Assembly (NCBI GenBank): GCA_002780705.1 | Contig: PEUP01000079.1 | Location: forward strand, 18,365 to 26,497 | DNA: 8,133 nucleotides | Direction: 5' to 3' | Source of the DNA: Elusimicrobia bacterium CG03_land_8_20_14_0_80_50_18 | GTDB lineage: Bacteria > CG03 | Shown: positions 1-5,858 of the stretch, piece by piece | Layout: each line of letters starts with the position of its first letter | How positions within the stretch are numbered: the stretch's first letter is position 1 | Translations under genes and position numbers: made by a program | Notes under the pieces: model-generated | Told to the model about the DNA's origin: nothing | The model's database searches: none | What the model saw: the letters and a program-made list of their open reading frames with translations, nothing else

Positions 1-996
1 CATTTTCAAGTCTTCCGCTTTTATGCCCGGGAAAAAATCCTTGACCCCTGCATAAAAATGCTCCGGCCCTTTTCTGCCCTTTTCAATATCATCTTTTTCC
101 GTCACCGGCAGGCTTGTCGGCCCCACAAGATATTTATTGCCAATCACTTTTTTCCCGGCGCTGTCAATTTCAAATGTGGGGGTGAGATGTATCCCTATCG
201 CCAGATGCCTGACCCTGTCTATAAAATACGGTCGCTGAACCGGATATATGTTCGTGCCGTTCAGAGCCAGCTCCTTCCTTGAGGAGGAGGAGTTGATGTA
301 ATAGTATTCGCCCCTCACCGGAGTGATACGGTAGGGGCCGTCCGGATTTATCATGCGCGCTATCTCATCGGAATAAAGGCCCGCGGAATTTATTATCCTG
401 CCGGCGGAAAACTCCTCACTCTGACCGTCCGAGGTCATTATCTTGATTACAAAAGAATTTTTTTCCGGCCTTATGCCCGTGACTTTTGTGGATGTCATTA
501 TTTCGGCGCCCTTAGCCCGGGCGAGGTCAGCGAGGCATTTGATATAGGATGCGGCGTCCATGATGCCTGTTTCGGGACTCCACAGCGCTGAGAAAACCTT
601 GATGTTTTCTTCCCTCTCCCTGACTTCCTCCGCGCTCACACGCCTGACATCTCCCGCGCCGGAGTGCGCGGCGTTCTCAATATAAGTGTCTATCATCCGG
701 TCTTCTTCTTCGTTCATGGCGACTATGAATTTGCCTGTTTTAACACAGGGGATACCGTGTTCTTCGCAGAACGCGTACAAAAGACGGTTTCCTTCAACGC
801 AGAGTTTTCTTTTGAGGGGAGCTTCGCTGTAATAAAGGCCCGCGTGAATCACCCCCGAGTTTCGGCCCGACTGCTCATCGCCAAGATACGGGTTCTTCTC
901 AAAAAGAAATATGTCTTCGCCTTTTTCGGCGATGGCGCGGGCGATAGCCAGGCCCACGGCGCCGCCTCCAATGATAGCTGTGCCTATTTTTTCCAT
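1..996 (-). CDS. FAD-dependent oxidoreductase, L-2-hydroxyglutarate oxidase (LhgO/L2HGDH) type, C-terminus cut by window edge
   Basis: This is the first 332 residues of a flavoenzyme; the reading frame runs open off the left edge, and about 40-70 residues are probably missing judging from the family's usual length of about 370-400. The N-terminus is a Rossmann FAD-binding fold: a beta strand, then the dinucleotide motif GGGAVG (residues 10-15), and an acidic end to the second strand (LFEKN, 31-35). SGRNSGVIHAGLYY (43-56) is the typical signature of L-2-hydroxyglutarate oxidases, and TPVRGEYY (225-232) is the matching substrate-domain segment. Such enzymes oxidise L-2-hydroxyglutarate or a similar 2-hydroxyacid, passing electrons to oxygen or the quinone pool. 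The segment at about 250-295 (IYPVQRPYF, GIHLTPTFE, YLVGPT) differs from well-studied members, so substrate is uncertain; a glycerol-3-phosphate dehydrogenase-like activity is the main alternative. The ATG at 996 has no clear Shine-Dalgarno sequence. The gene is divergent from cutA. Confidence 0.82.
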   Translation of the reverse strand, partial: MEKIGTAIIGGGAVGLAIARAIAEKGEDIFLFEKNPYLGDEQSGRNSGVIHAGLYYSEAPLKRKLCVEGNRLLYAFCEEHGIPCVKTGKFIVAMNEEEDRMIDTYIENAAHSGAGDVRRVSAEEVREREENIKVFSALWSPETGIMDAASYIKCLADLARAKGAEIMTSTKVTGIRPEKNSFVIKIMTSDGQSEEFSAGRIINSAGLYSDEIARMINPDGPYRITPVRGEYYYINSSSSRKELALNGTNIYPVQRPYFIDRVRHLAIGIHLTPTFEIDSAGKKVIGNKYLVGPTSLPVTEKDDIEKGRKGPEHFYAGVKDFFPGIKAEDLKM

Positions 997-1281
997 GCCG
1001 CTATTTTAACAAAAATAGCAGCAACATGTCGCCCCTATCGCCCCCCGAAAAGCGCTTTTTCGCTAGACGGAAAATTTTTAACGAATAAAAAATCTAAACC
1101 TGCCTGCCGGCAGGCAGGTTGCTTAACTCCTCCCCCTATGGGGTCGTCAGACAGTCGCAATTCTTAACGATTTTTTCTCCTAAATTTTCCTATATCGCTC
1201 CAAAGCATCTTTCCGGGGGCAATCAATAGCGGACACCTTGTGGCGAAACGCTCTGATTTTTTATAAAATACGGCGGAGATT
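997..1281. other. Divergent intergenic region between the oxidoreductase and cutA
   Basis: These 285 bases hold no convincing gene on either strand. The region should carry the promoters of both flanking genes. Visible elements are a perfect 12-bp palindrome AAAAGCGCTTTT (1048-1059), a perfect 24-bp palindrome (1097-1120), and TATAAAAT at 1262-1269 just before cutA. On the minus strand TAAAAT lies only six bases before the oxidoreductase ATG, which would give an essentially leaderless message if used as a -10 box. No convincing -35 box accompanies either AT-rich element. Confidence 0.6.
1097..1120. repeat. Perfect 24-bp GC-rich palindrome
   Basis: The half-site AACCTGCCTGCC is followed immediately by its exact reverse complement, giving a perfect inverted repeat with no spacer. 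It lies in the non-coding gap between two divergent genes. As RNA it would form a strong hairpin. On the minus strand the stem is followed by a T-rich stretch (TTTAGATTTTTTATT), so it resembles a terminator in that direction, but no minus-strand gene lies between it and cutA for it to terminate. It could be a dispersed palindromic repeat unit, a regulator-binding site or a cruciform-forming element. No second full copy occurs in this window. Confidence 0.75.
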
Positions 1282-1611
1282 ATGAAACAGGAAAAATTTA
1301 TTCAGGTCATAACGACAGCGGACAGCAGAAAAACTCTGGAAAAAATAGCGGATGTCCTCGTCGGAGAAAAACTGGCTGCGTGTGCGCAGATAACAGAAAA
1401 GATCAAAAGCGTTTATAAGTGGAAAGGCAAGACCGAAAAAGCTGACGAATATATGTGTTTAATCAAAACGAAGGCTTCGCTGTATAATGCGGTTGAAAAG
1501 AAGATCAAAGAACTGCACAATTATGATGTGCCGGAGATAATAGCTCTTCCCATAGTCGCGGGCAGTGCTGAATATTTTGACTGGATTGATAAATCTCTTA
1601 AGGACGGATAA
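1282..1611 (+). CDS. cutA: CutA family divalent-cation tolerance protein
   Basis: This is a complete 109-residue protein of the usual CutA1 size. CutA proteins are small cytoplasmic homotrimers with a ferredoxin-like, PII-like fold; genetic work in E. coli linked the locus to tolerance of copper and other divalent metals, but the biochemical role is not settled. The family pattern is clear: a first strand IQVITTAD (7-14), KLAACAQI (30-37) with the conserved cysteine, SVYKWKGK (43-50), an EYMCLIKT strand (56-63), the hallmark HNYDVPEIIALPI (79-91), and a C-terminal YFDWI (98-102). A GGAG (1275-1278) lies close to the ATG, and TATAAAAT lies just upstream as a possible weak -10 box. Its 3' end overlaps the convergent EcfT-NTPase gene by 14 bases. 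It is the only plus-strand gene here, so any tie to the neighbouring transporter is by proximity only. Confidence 0.93.
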   Translation: MKQEKFIQVITTADSRKTLEKIADVLVGEKLAACAQITEKIKSVYKWKGKTEKADEYMCLIKTKASLYNAVEKKIKELHNYDVPEIIALPIVAGSAEYFDWIDKSLKDG

Positions 1612-2587
1612 AATTTATTTTTGAGGCCCTGCCCAGAAATTTCTCTCTGATCTGTCCAACACAGCTTTCTCTCACCGTCAAATATAAACTTTCTATGTTT
1701 GAGGCCATGATGCTCTCCAGGCAGAGGGCGTAGCCTTCGCCATCAAGCTCAAGCGGCCCCGCCTCATCCAGAAATACCACTGAATTTTCATCAAAATCCA
1801 TCAGCGCTTCCTTCGCTTTTTCAAAGGACTCAAGTGAAAAACGGTATTTCCCGGCTGATATATCCCCCCAGCTTTCTTCGGTTTTAGCCAGACTGTATTT
1901 TTTCCCGGAACCGGGCTCAAAAATATCAAATCCTGTTTTCACGCCGTCTGAAAATACTCCCTCGGCGATGATGCCGCCGGTTTTTTTGCCGAGTTTCTTC
2001 TGCTCTTCGGCAAGTTTCGCCATCAGAAAACTCTTGCCCGAATTGATATCACCCGTGATTATAAACACCTCAGGACCGGGAGCTTCGGCTTTCATTCTCA
2101 GCGCTATTTCTTCGGCGACCTTGAGAGCGCAATTCACGGCCATTCCGGGGAACCGTAAAATTATAAAGCGTTTACGCGAATTCAGATTCATAAGCGCCCA
2201 GCCCGTGTAGAGATCCCGTCTCATGGAGGGATATATGTTCATCGCGACAGTGAGGGCCTTCGCCGAGTCCGCGCCGAGGACAGGCGTGAGGCATTTCCTG
2301 ATTTTACTGAAATTGATATTCTCGCTTATGAGCGTAAAAGATCCGAAAACAACTATCGTTCTCAGAAATATTTTGAACGCGACCGCGGGAGACAACTGTC
2401 CCGGGAGAAGCAGCGCCGGTATGAGAGCGAAAAAGGCCAGGAAAATGTAGAACTTGCGCTTGCGCAATTCCTGAAGGCGCCGTCGCGCAAGGAGCCCGGT
2501 CAGGAGAGCCGCCGGAGAGAGTATATAAAGACTGCCGCTCAAACTCGCCAGCAGGAGAAGCGACGCGGGGATCGTTTTATTTTTCAT
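1598..2587 (-). CDS. EcfT/CbiQ-like membrane protein fused to a THEP1-like P-loop NTPase
   Basis: Residues here are counted from the upstream ATG at 2602 (334 residues). I favour the ATG at 2587 (329 residues) because it gives a classic ATGA overlap with the preceding S1 stop; neither start has a strong Shine-Dalgarno sequence. Residues about 11-95 hold several hydrophobic segments. Residues 117-174 resemble the cytoplasmic coupling helices of ECF T-components, ending in KVAEEIALRMKAE, which matches the pattern (A-E-x-x-x-x-M) seen before the ATPase-contacting end of CbiQ/EcfT. Directly after this (from 178) begins a soluble P-loop NTPase: Walker A GDINSGKS (184-191), a TGGIIAEGVF strand and TGFDIF (208-228), and Walker B VVFLDEAGPLEL (275-286). 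The DExGPxEL form is typical of THEP1-like nucleoside triphosphatases. Predicted role: the ECF transporter scaffold with an attached regulatory or substrate-processing NTPase. The EcfT assignment rests on topology and a weak motif; the NTPase is secure. Confidence 0.75.
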   Translation of the reverse strand: MKNKTIPASLLLLASLSGSLYILSPAALLTGLLARRRLQELRKRKFYIFLAFFALIPALLLPGQLSPAVAFKIFLRTIVVFGSFTLISENINFSKIRKCLTPVLGADSAKALTVAMNIYPSMRRDLYTGWALMNLNSRKRFIILRFPGMAVNCALKVAEEIALRMKAEAPGPEVFIITGDINSGKSFLMAKLAEEQKKLGKKTGGIIAEGVFSDGVKTGFDIFEPGSGKKYSLAKTEESWGDISAGKYRFSLESFEKAKEALMDFDENSVVFLDEAGPLELDGEGYALCLESIMASNIESLYLTVRESCVGQIREKFLGRASKINFIRP

Positions 2588-3117
2588 TTTTTTGATTTCC
2601 ATGCCGCGGCCCCGGCGAACATTCCCAGCGCCAGATGCAAAATCACAACAGCGGCTATTCCGGCGGCTATGCCCCTGCCTATGTTAAGCTGATTGATGAA
2701 AGCGAGATAATCCCTGCCAAGTATCAGCCCGAAAAAAATAACCCGCGACGCCGGCGGCCACAAAAGAGCCAGCGCGCCGCCGAGCATATAGCCGGCCAGG
2801 TTGTGGCCCGCTATTATGAGTCCCGCCTGAGCGAGCAGAGTCTCAAGCAGTATGGAGATGTAAATGTTCGGCTTCGGCACCAGGCCTATGGAAAAGAACT
2901 TTATCACAACGCATATCACGCCCATTGAAATAAGCGATGTCCTGTCTCTGCCCGGGATCATTTTACGGCCCGTGAGAATTATGTACATCCCTATCGCTGT
3001 CAACAGACTTCCCTTAAACGGCATATGGAGCATGTGCAGCCAGGTGCCGAGAACAAGTTCGGAGATTCCCCACAGCATCCCGAAAGAGGCGATGTATGCT
3101 ATCTTCTTATGTTTCAA
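2584..3117 (-). CDS. Small polytopic membrane protein S1, candidate ECF substrate-specificity component
   Basis: This 177-residue protein has roughly five hydrophobic segments (about 7-25, 36-50, 61-80, 88-104 and 107-135) plus a C-terminal one (147-172). The start is TTG at 3117: an AGGAG (3126-3130) sits eight bases upstream and no ATG fits. It overlaps the end of the ATPase gene by 11 bases and the start of the EcfT-NTPase gene by 4, the arrangement expected for subunits of one complex. It is paralogous to the protein at 5204-5854: both begin with a helix containing WGxSE (WGISE, residues 16-20), then G, a histidine pair (LHMLHM, 27-32), then GxxLTxxG. Size, topology and position between ATPase and T-component suggest the S-subunit of an ECF importer. 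The histidines and methionines near the first loop could bind a metal, recalling the N-terminal metal site of CbiM/NikM, but no overall resemblance to those families is evident. Confidence 0.65.
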   Translation of the reverse strand: MKHKKIAYIASFGMLWGISELVLGTWLHMLHMPFKGSLLTAIGMYIILTGRKMIPGRDRTSLISMGVICVVIKFFSIGLVPKPNIYISILLETLLAQAGLIIAGHNLAGYMLGGALALLWPPASRVIFFGLILGRDYLAFINQLNIGRGIAAGIAAVVILHLALGMFAGAAAWKSKK

Positions 3118-4309
3118 TTTCTATTCTCCTGTCGCAGAGAGTGTTTAACAGCATGGTATCGTGCGAAGCGATAAGCGCGAGGCCGCCCGCCAGGCATTTA
3201 CTGTTGACGGCACGGAACAGGTCGCCTATGCTCGCCCTGTCCAGTCCGAAAGTGGGCTCATCAAGGATAAGGATGTCTTTGTCCGCGGCTCCGGCAATGG
3301 CAAGCCTCTGCTTTTCTCCGCCGGAAAGCTGTGATGTTTCAACTCCCCGCGGAAAATTAAGATCAAACGCTGTTTTAGCCGCGTCTCCGATGCCGAATGT
3401 TTCGCATTGTTTTTCCGCGCTTGTCTCAAAAAGATATCTGCCGGGCTCCTGTGGCACAAAACCCATAAGCCCGCGCCGCTGTTTCAGGCCGCTCAGCGCT
3501 TTGCCCTTCCACAGCACCCTGGCGGCGGATACGCCCTCCAGCCCGGCGACACTGTTGAGCAGACTGCTCTTTCCGCAGCCGTTATCGCCGCTTATCCCGA
3601 CGGCCTCGCCGCGTCGGAGCTTCAGCGATAATTTGTCAGATATGATTTCGAGAATGTCGCCTTCGCCGAAAGTTTCTCCGCCGTGAACACGGCGAAGCCC
3701 CTCCGGCATGTGCGTGAGATATTCTTTCGCCCGCGCCGGGCTTATTTCTTCCGCGCGGCCGTTATTCATGAGGAATATCCTGTCGGCGATATCTATGTAT
3801 TCGGCGCTGTGCTCCGCCATTATCACGGTCGCCGAGGAGCTGCGGATATTTTTTTTCAGCAGCGCCCTGTTGTTCGCGGCAAGGCTCACGCCGGCCTCAT
3901 CCAGAAGTATGAAGCGGCGACTGAAGGCCTTCGCCAGCGACACAAGCACTTTCTCTCCTTCCGAGAGCTCAAAGCATTTTCTGCCTTCAAGGCCGTCGGC
4001 TCCAAACAGCCGCAGATATTCAATGGACGCTTCTTCTTTGACCCAGTTGTTGAAAATATCCCGGGAAGGATTCTGGGAAACCCAGCCGAATGACGGAGGC
4101 AGTTTCAACCTTTCTCCTTTTACGGTCCATCCGTCGGAAGGTTCAAGAAGCCCCATGACGAGTTTCAAAAGCGTGGATTTTCCGCTGCCCGAAGGCCCGA
4201 GCAAAAGCGCTCTCTCCCCCTCCCCGAGCTCCATATTCAGGTCTGAAAATATCACCCTGTTTTTAACTGACAGGGAAATGTTTTTTAAAACAAGCGCTTT
4301 GTTATTCAT
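3107..4309 (-). CDS. ECF-type tandem ABC ATPase, two nucleotide-binding domains in one chain (CbiO/EcfA-like)
   Basis: This 400-residue cytoplasmic protein carries two complete ABC domains. Domain 1: Walker A GPSGSGKS (38-45), Q-loop Q79, signature LSEGE (115-119), Walker B ILLDEAG (D137, E138), H-loop H167. Domain 2: Walker A GDNGCGKS (241-248), Q-loop Q287, signature LSGGE (328-332), Walker B LILDEP (D350, E351), H-loop H383. A fused pair with SQNP and PQEP Q-loop contexts is typical of EcfA1-EcfA2/CbiO pairs. Domain 1 is slightly degenerate: its signature has E for the second-position G, and after Walker B it has AGVSLAANN in place of the normal PxxxLD D-loop. I choose the ATG at 4309, which overlaps the TrmO-like stop by 8 bases, over the TTG at 4336. 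It should energise the EcfT-like protein and S1 encoded next. Bases 4231-4270, encoding the region SVKNRVIFSDLN, are copied at 4882-4921. Confidence 0.9.
   Translation of the reverse strand: MNNKALVLKNISLSVKNRVIFSDLNMELGEGERALLLGPSGSGKSTLLKLVMGLLEPSDGWTVKGERLKLPPSFGWVSQNPSRDIFNNWVKEEASIEYLRLFGADGLEGRKCFELSEGEKVLVSLAKAFSRRFILLDEAGVSLAANNRALLKKNIRSSSATVIMAEHSAEYIDIADRIFLMNNGRAEEISPARAKEYLTHMPEGLRRVHGGETFGEGDILEIISDKLSLKLRRGEAVGISGDNGCGKSSLLNSVAGLEGVSAARVLWKGKALSGLKQRRGLMGFVPQEPGRYLFETSAEKQCETFGIGDAAKTAFDLNFPRGVETSQLSGGEKQRLAIAGAADKDILILDEPTFGLDRASIGDLFRAVNSKCLAGGLALIASHDTMLLNTLCDRRIEIET
4231..4270 (-). repeat. Direct repeat, copy 1 (start of the tandem ATPase gene)
   Basis: These 40 bases match 4882-4921 at 38 positions, in the same orientation. 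Here they are ordinary coding sequence of the first ABC domain (around residues 14-26). Similarity stops abruptly on both sides, so this copy is the likely source and the other is the derived one. Confidence 0.85.
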
Positions 4310-4709
4310 TGCCGTCGGAAGCGCTTTTGATATCAAGAACAGGGGTGCCGTTTATAAAATCAAGGTTCTTAACTTTTAGCACCCCGTTTTTGCAGGAAAT
4401 AAGTTCCACTTTTGAAAGCCCCACCGGCGCCGGCCTGTCGGGAGAGTGTATGGCGAAAACACCTTTAAGTTTTCCGTTTCGCCGCACCTTCCTGGGGCGC
4501 GCCTGAAGCACATCCGTCCGGGATTTGTGAAGATGACTTATCACCCATATATGGCTGTAGCAGTTGAGTCCCTTGAGCGCCGGACGGTATTCGGGATAGA
4601 TGAATATCTCCGAATCAACGCCGCCCAGCGGGATCTCTCTGCGTTTGAGCACATTGTTTCTGACAATCCCCACGGGATTGAAAACAATCTTTTTTTTCTT
4701 AGAACTCAT
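4302..4709 (-). CDS. TrmO/TsaA-like protein (COG1720 family)
   Basis: This complete 135-residue protein belongs to the TsaA/YaeB/TrmO family. E. coli TrmO uses S-adenosylmethionine to methylate the N6 position of t6A37 in tRNA-Thr; some relatives have no known substrate. The pattern is clear: VGIVRNN (13-19), a SHIWVISHLHKS segment (56-67), GVFAIHSPDRPAPVGLSKV (84-102), which corresponds to the family signature around RSPxRPNPIG, and DFINGTPVLDIK (118-129). It has H where most members have R before SPxRP, and it ends right after the DIK motif, lacking the C-terminal extension of E. coli TrmO (about 235 residues). Start: ATG at 4709 with AGGAG six bases upstream (4716-4720); a TTG at 4715 would overlap that site. 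The ribosome binding site lies inside the receptor remnant. Placement within a transporter operon suggests a role tied to the transported substrate, but that is inference. Confidence 0.85.
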   Translation of the reverse strand: MSSKKKKIVFNPVGIVRNNVLKRREIPLGGVDSEIFIYPEYRPALKGLNCYSHIWVISHLHKSRTDVLQARPRKVRRNGKLKGVFAIHSPDRPAPVGLSKVELISCKNGVLKVKNLDFINGTPVLDIKSASDGNE

Positions 4710-4884
4710 AATCAACTCCTGTCATAAAATGCCGGCCGGGCTGAGGGTCATAAAAATTAACAAAATATTCCTCATCGCCGATGTTCATGACCTTCACATA
4801 GAATTTCATCGTCCTGCTTACGCGCATCGTATAGGTCATATTATACAGATCATAATCTTCCCGTTCGCCGCTTTTATCATCCCA
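4699..4884 (-). pseudogene. C-terminal remnant of a second TonB-dependent receptor
   Basis: These bases encode 61 residues plus a TAA stop (4701-4699) that look like the last strands of a TonB-dependent receptor barrel: YDLYNMTYTMRVS, then FYVKVMNIGDEEYF, then the turn YDPQPGRHF and a final strand ending in F. The intact receptor at 5894-7816 ends in the same way (FLEISNVFDR, PEPGRNF, terminal F), but the two are clearly different in sequence. The frame has a stop just upstream (4888-4890) and no usable start, so it is not expressed as a receptor. Its end overlaps the ATG of the TrmO-like gene by 11 bases and holds that gene's AGGAG. This implies that the TrmO-ATPase-S1-EcfT unit was originally led by its own receptor gene. 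Confidence 0.8.
4716..4720 (-). promoter_or_regulatory. Ribosome binding site of the TrmO-like gene
   Basis: AGGAG on the minus strand with a six-base spacer to ATG 4709. It decides the start in favour of this ATG over TTG 4715, and it is embedded in the receptor remnant. Confidence 0.75.
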
Positions 4885-5170
4885 GATTCAGATCTGAAAA
4901 TATCACCCTGTTTTTAACTGAAAAATAAAACCTGCCTGCCGGAAACCCGTTTTTTATTTTATTGCCCGACCTGGCCAGCGGCACAGTTTTCCCGGTAGAA
5001 ATATCCATCGCATCAAAACCGATTTTATTTTTTCCGTTGAATGCGCCGCGGGCTATTATTCCCGTAGAAAGCCTCCCCGCCGACTTCTCATGTTCAACCA
5101 GCCGTTCCAATAAAGTAGTTTTTCCCAAATTTGTTTTCCCTGTGATAACTACAATTTCCACGGGATGCAT
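4877..5170 (-). pseudogene. Truncated THEP1-like P-loop NTPase with a chimeric tail
   Basis: The open frame is 97 residues. The first ~84 are the N-terminal half of a P-loop NTPase paralogous to the NTPase domain at 1598-2587: Walker A GKTNLGKT (11-18), STGIIARGAF (35-44), KIGFDAMD (49-56), PLARSGN (64-70), and PAGRFYFS (77-84), which matches SAGKYRFS in the intact copy. At residue 84 the family sequence stops. The next residues, VKNRVIFSDLN, come from a 40-base copy of the ATPase gene, followed by LG and a stop. The second half, with the Walker B DEAGPLEL region, is missing, so ATP hydrolysis is unlikely. The ATG at 5170 is poorly placed: the nearest GGAGG lies about 20 bases upstream, and a GTG at codon 4 is an alternative. 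Unlike the intact copy, it has no membrane domain in front. It follows S2 by 33 bases and in the same frame. Confidence 0.75.
4882..4921 (-). repeat. Direct repeat, copy 2, at a gene-fusion junction
   Basis: This is a near-perfect copy (38 of 40 bases, mismatches at 4885 and 4892) of 4231-4270. The similarity ends exactly where NTPase-like coding sequence begins (4922 upward) and where receptor-like coding sequence begins (below about 4884). It therefore forms the seam between two broken genes, in the manner of filler DNA copied from nearby during repair of a deletion. Confidence 0.85.
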
Positions 5171-5203
5171 TCTACGAGAATGATAGTGGCCTCCGCTGAA
5201 AAA

Positions 5204-5854
5204 TCACAGTCCCCGAGAAATGGCGAAGGCGGAGACCAAAAAGCAGGAAACGATTATCGCCGTGGCAATTCTGTAATAAAGAGAGGGCTTCAGCAACAGG
5301 AGAGTGTTTATTTTTCCTTTGATTTTTTCACCAACGAGAATTCCCGCCGGGTAAAGGACGGCGGAAAAACCCATCCATAAAAACCCTTCCCTTATTATCC
5401 AGGAAGCGAATTTGTGGTTGAAAGAGAGCAGATAAGGGCAGGGAGCGACTCTCATTCCAATAAAGTAAAACAGGACAGCACCCCCCATACCCGCAGACGC
5501 GCCTGTAAGAAAATTTTTTCTTCCCTTCAGGATGGCGAATGCTCCCGCCAGTGCCGATGCTTCAAGGACAACAGCGAGGCAGGAATTTGCCTTGCAGGCG
5601 AAAGAAACGCCGAGAATCGGCACAACGAGTTGTTTTACGAGGCATGCTATTGTGGCAATACCTACGACCGCGAAAGGTTTTCTGAAATTTGCGAGAAAAA
5701 TTCCGATAATTCCCAGACCCATTCCTGTGAGGATTCCCGCTTTCAGGTGATGAGATGAATGACGTATAATTCCGCCAAAAATGACCTCAGACATTCCCCA
5801 GACCGCTCCGGCAGCGATAATCGCTAAAAGAATCTCCAACCTTAATTTTTTCAT
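5204..5854 (-). CDS. Small polytopic membrane protein S2, paralogue of S1, candidate ECF substrate-specificity component
   Basis: This 216-residue protein has about six hydrophobic segments (about 7-30, 40-56, 61-82, 93-110, 116-134 and 156-174) and a seventh near the C-terminus (about 195-213). It shares with S1 an N-terminal helix with WGxSE (WGMSE, 19-23), a following histidine-rich stretch (RHSSHHLKAG, 31-40), LTGMG, a lysine in the third helix (VK, 73-74) and an LE in the fourth (97-98). It also has FACKANSC (86-93), absent from S1. A strong GGAGGT lies four bases before the ATG. It starts 39 bases after the intact receptor gene, so the two are almost surely co-transcribed and may form one uptake route. 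No ATPase or T-component of its own follows; it might use the ATPase and EcfT encoded downstream, as group II ECF S-subunits share a module. Substrate is unknown. Confidence 0.65.
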   Translation of the reverse strand: MKKLRLEILLAIIAAGAVWGMSEVIFGGIIRHSSHHLKAGILTGMGLGIIGIFLANFRKPFAVVGIATIACLVKQLVVPILGVSFACKANSCLAVVLEASALAGAFAILKGRKNFLTGASAGMGGAVLFYFIGMRVAPCPYLLSFNHKFASWIIREGFLWMGFSAVLYPAGILVGEKIKGKINTLLLLKPSLYYRIATAIIVSCFLVSAFAISRGL

Positions 5855-5858
5855 AGTT

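Noticed and set aside
1097..1135. Palindrome as a rho-independent terminator
   Set aside because: On the plus strand it has no following T-run; on the minus strand the T-rich tract is interrupted and no gene lies upstream to be terminated.
664..1167. 167-residue plus-strand open frame
   Set aside because: It lies mostly antisense to the well-supported oxidoreductase, runs into the palindrome region, and its translation resembles no protein family.
1238..1269. TTGTGG and TATAAA as a sigma-70 promoter for cutA
   Set aside because: The -35 matches only three of six consensus bases and the implied start point would nearly remove the ribosome binding site; too weak to list as a feature.
4292..4328. 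AAGCGCTTT repeats near the TrmO/ATPase overlap, similar to 1048-1059
   Set aside because: Both are within coding sequence and are only 8-10 bases long; chance or codon usage is sufficient.
3683..4379. Long plus-strand open frames opposite the ATPase gene
   Set aside because: They are antisense shadows of a GC-rich gene whose minus-strand product has all ABC motifs.
4931..4942. CCTGCCTGCCGG, identical to half of the 1097-1120 palindrome
   Set aside because: Here it encodes the PAGR segment of the truncated NTPase, which matches SAGK in the intact paralogue, so conserved coding explains it; the other half is absent.
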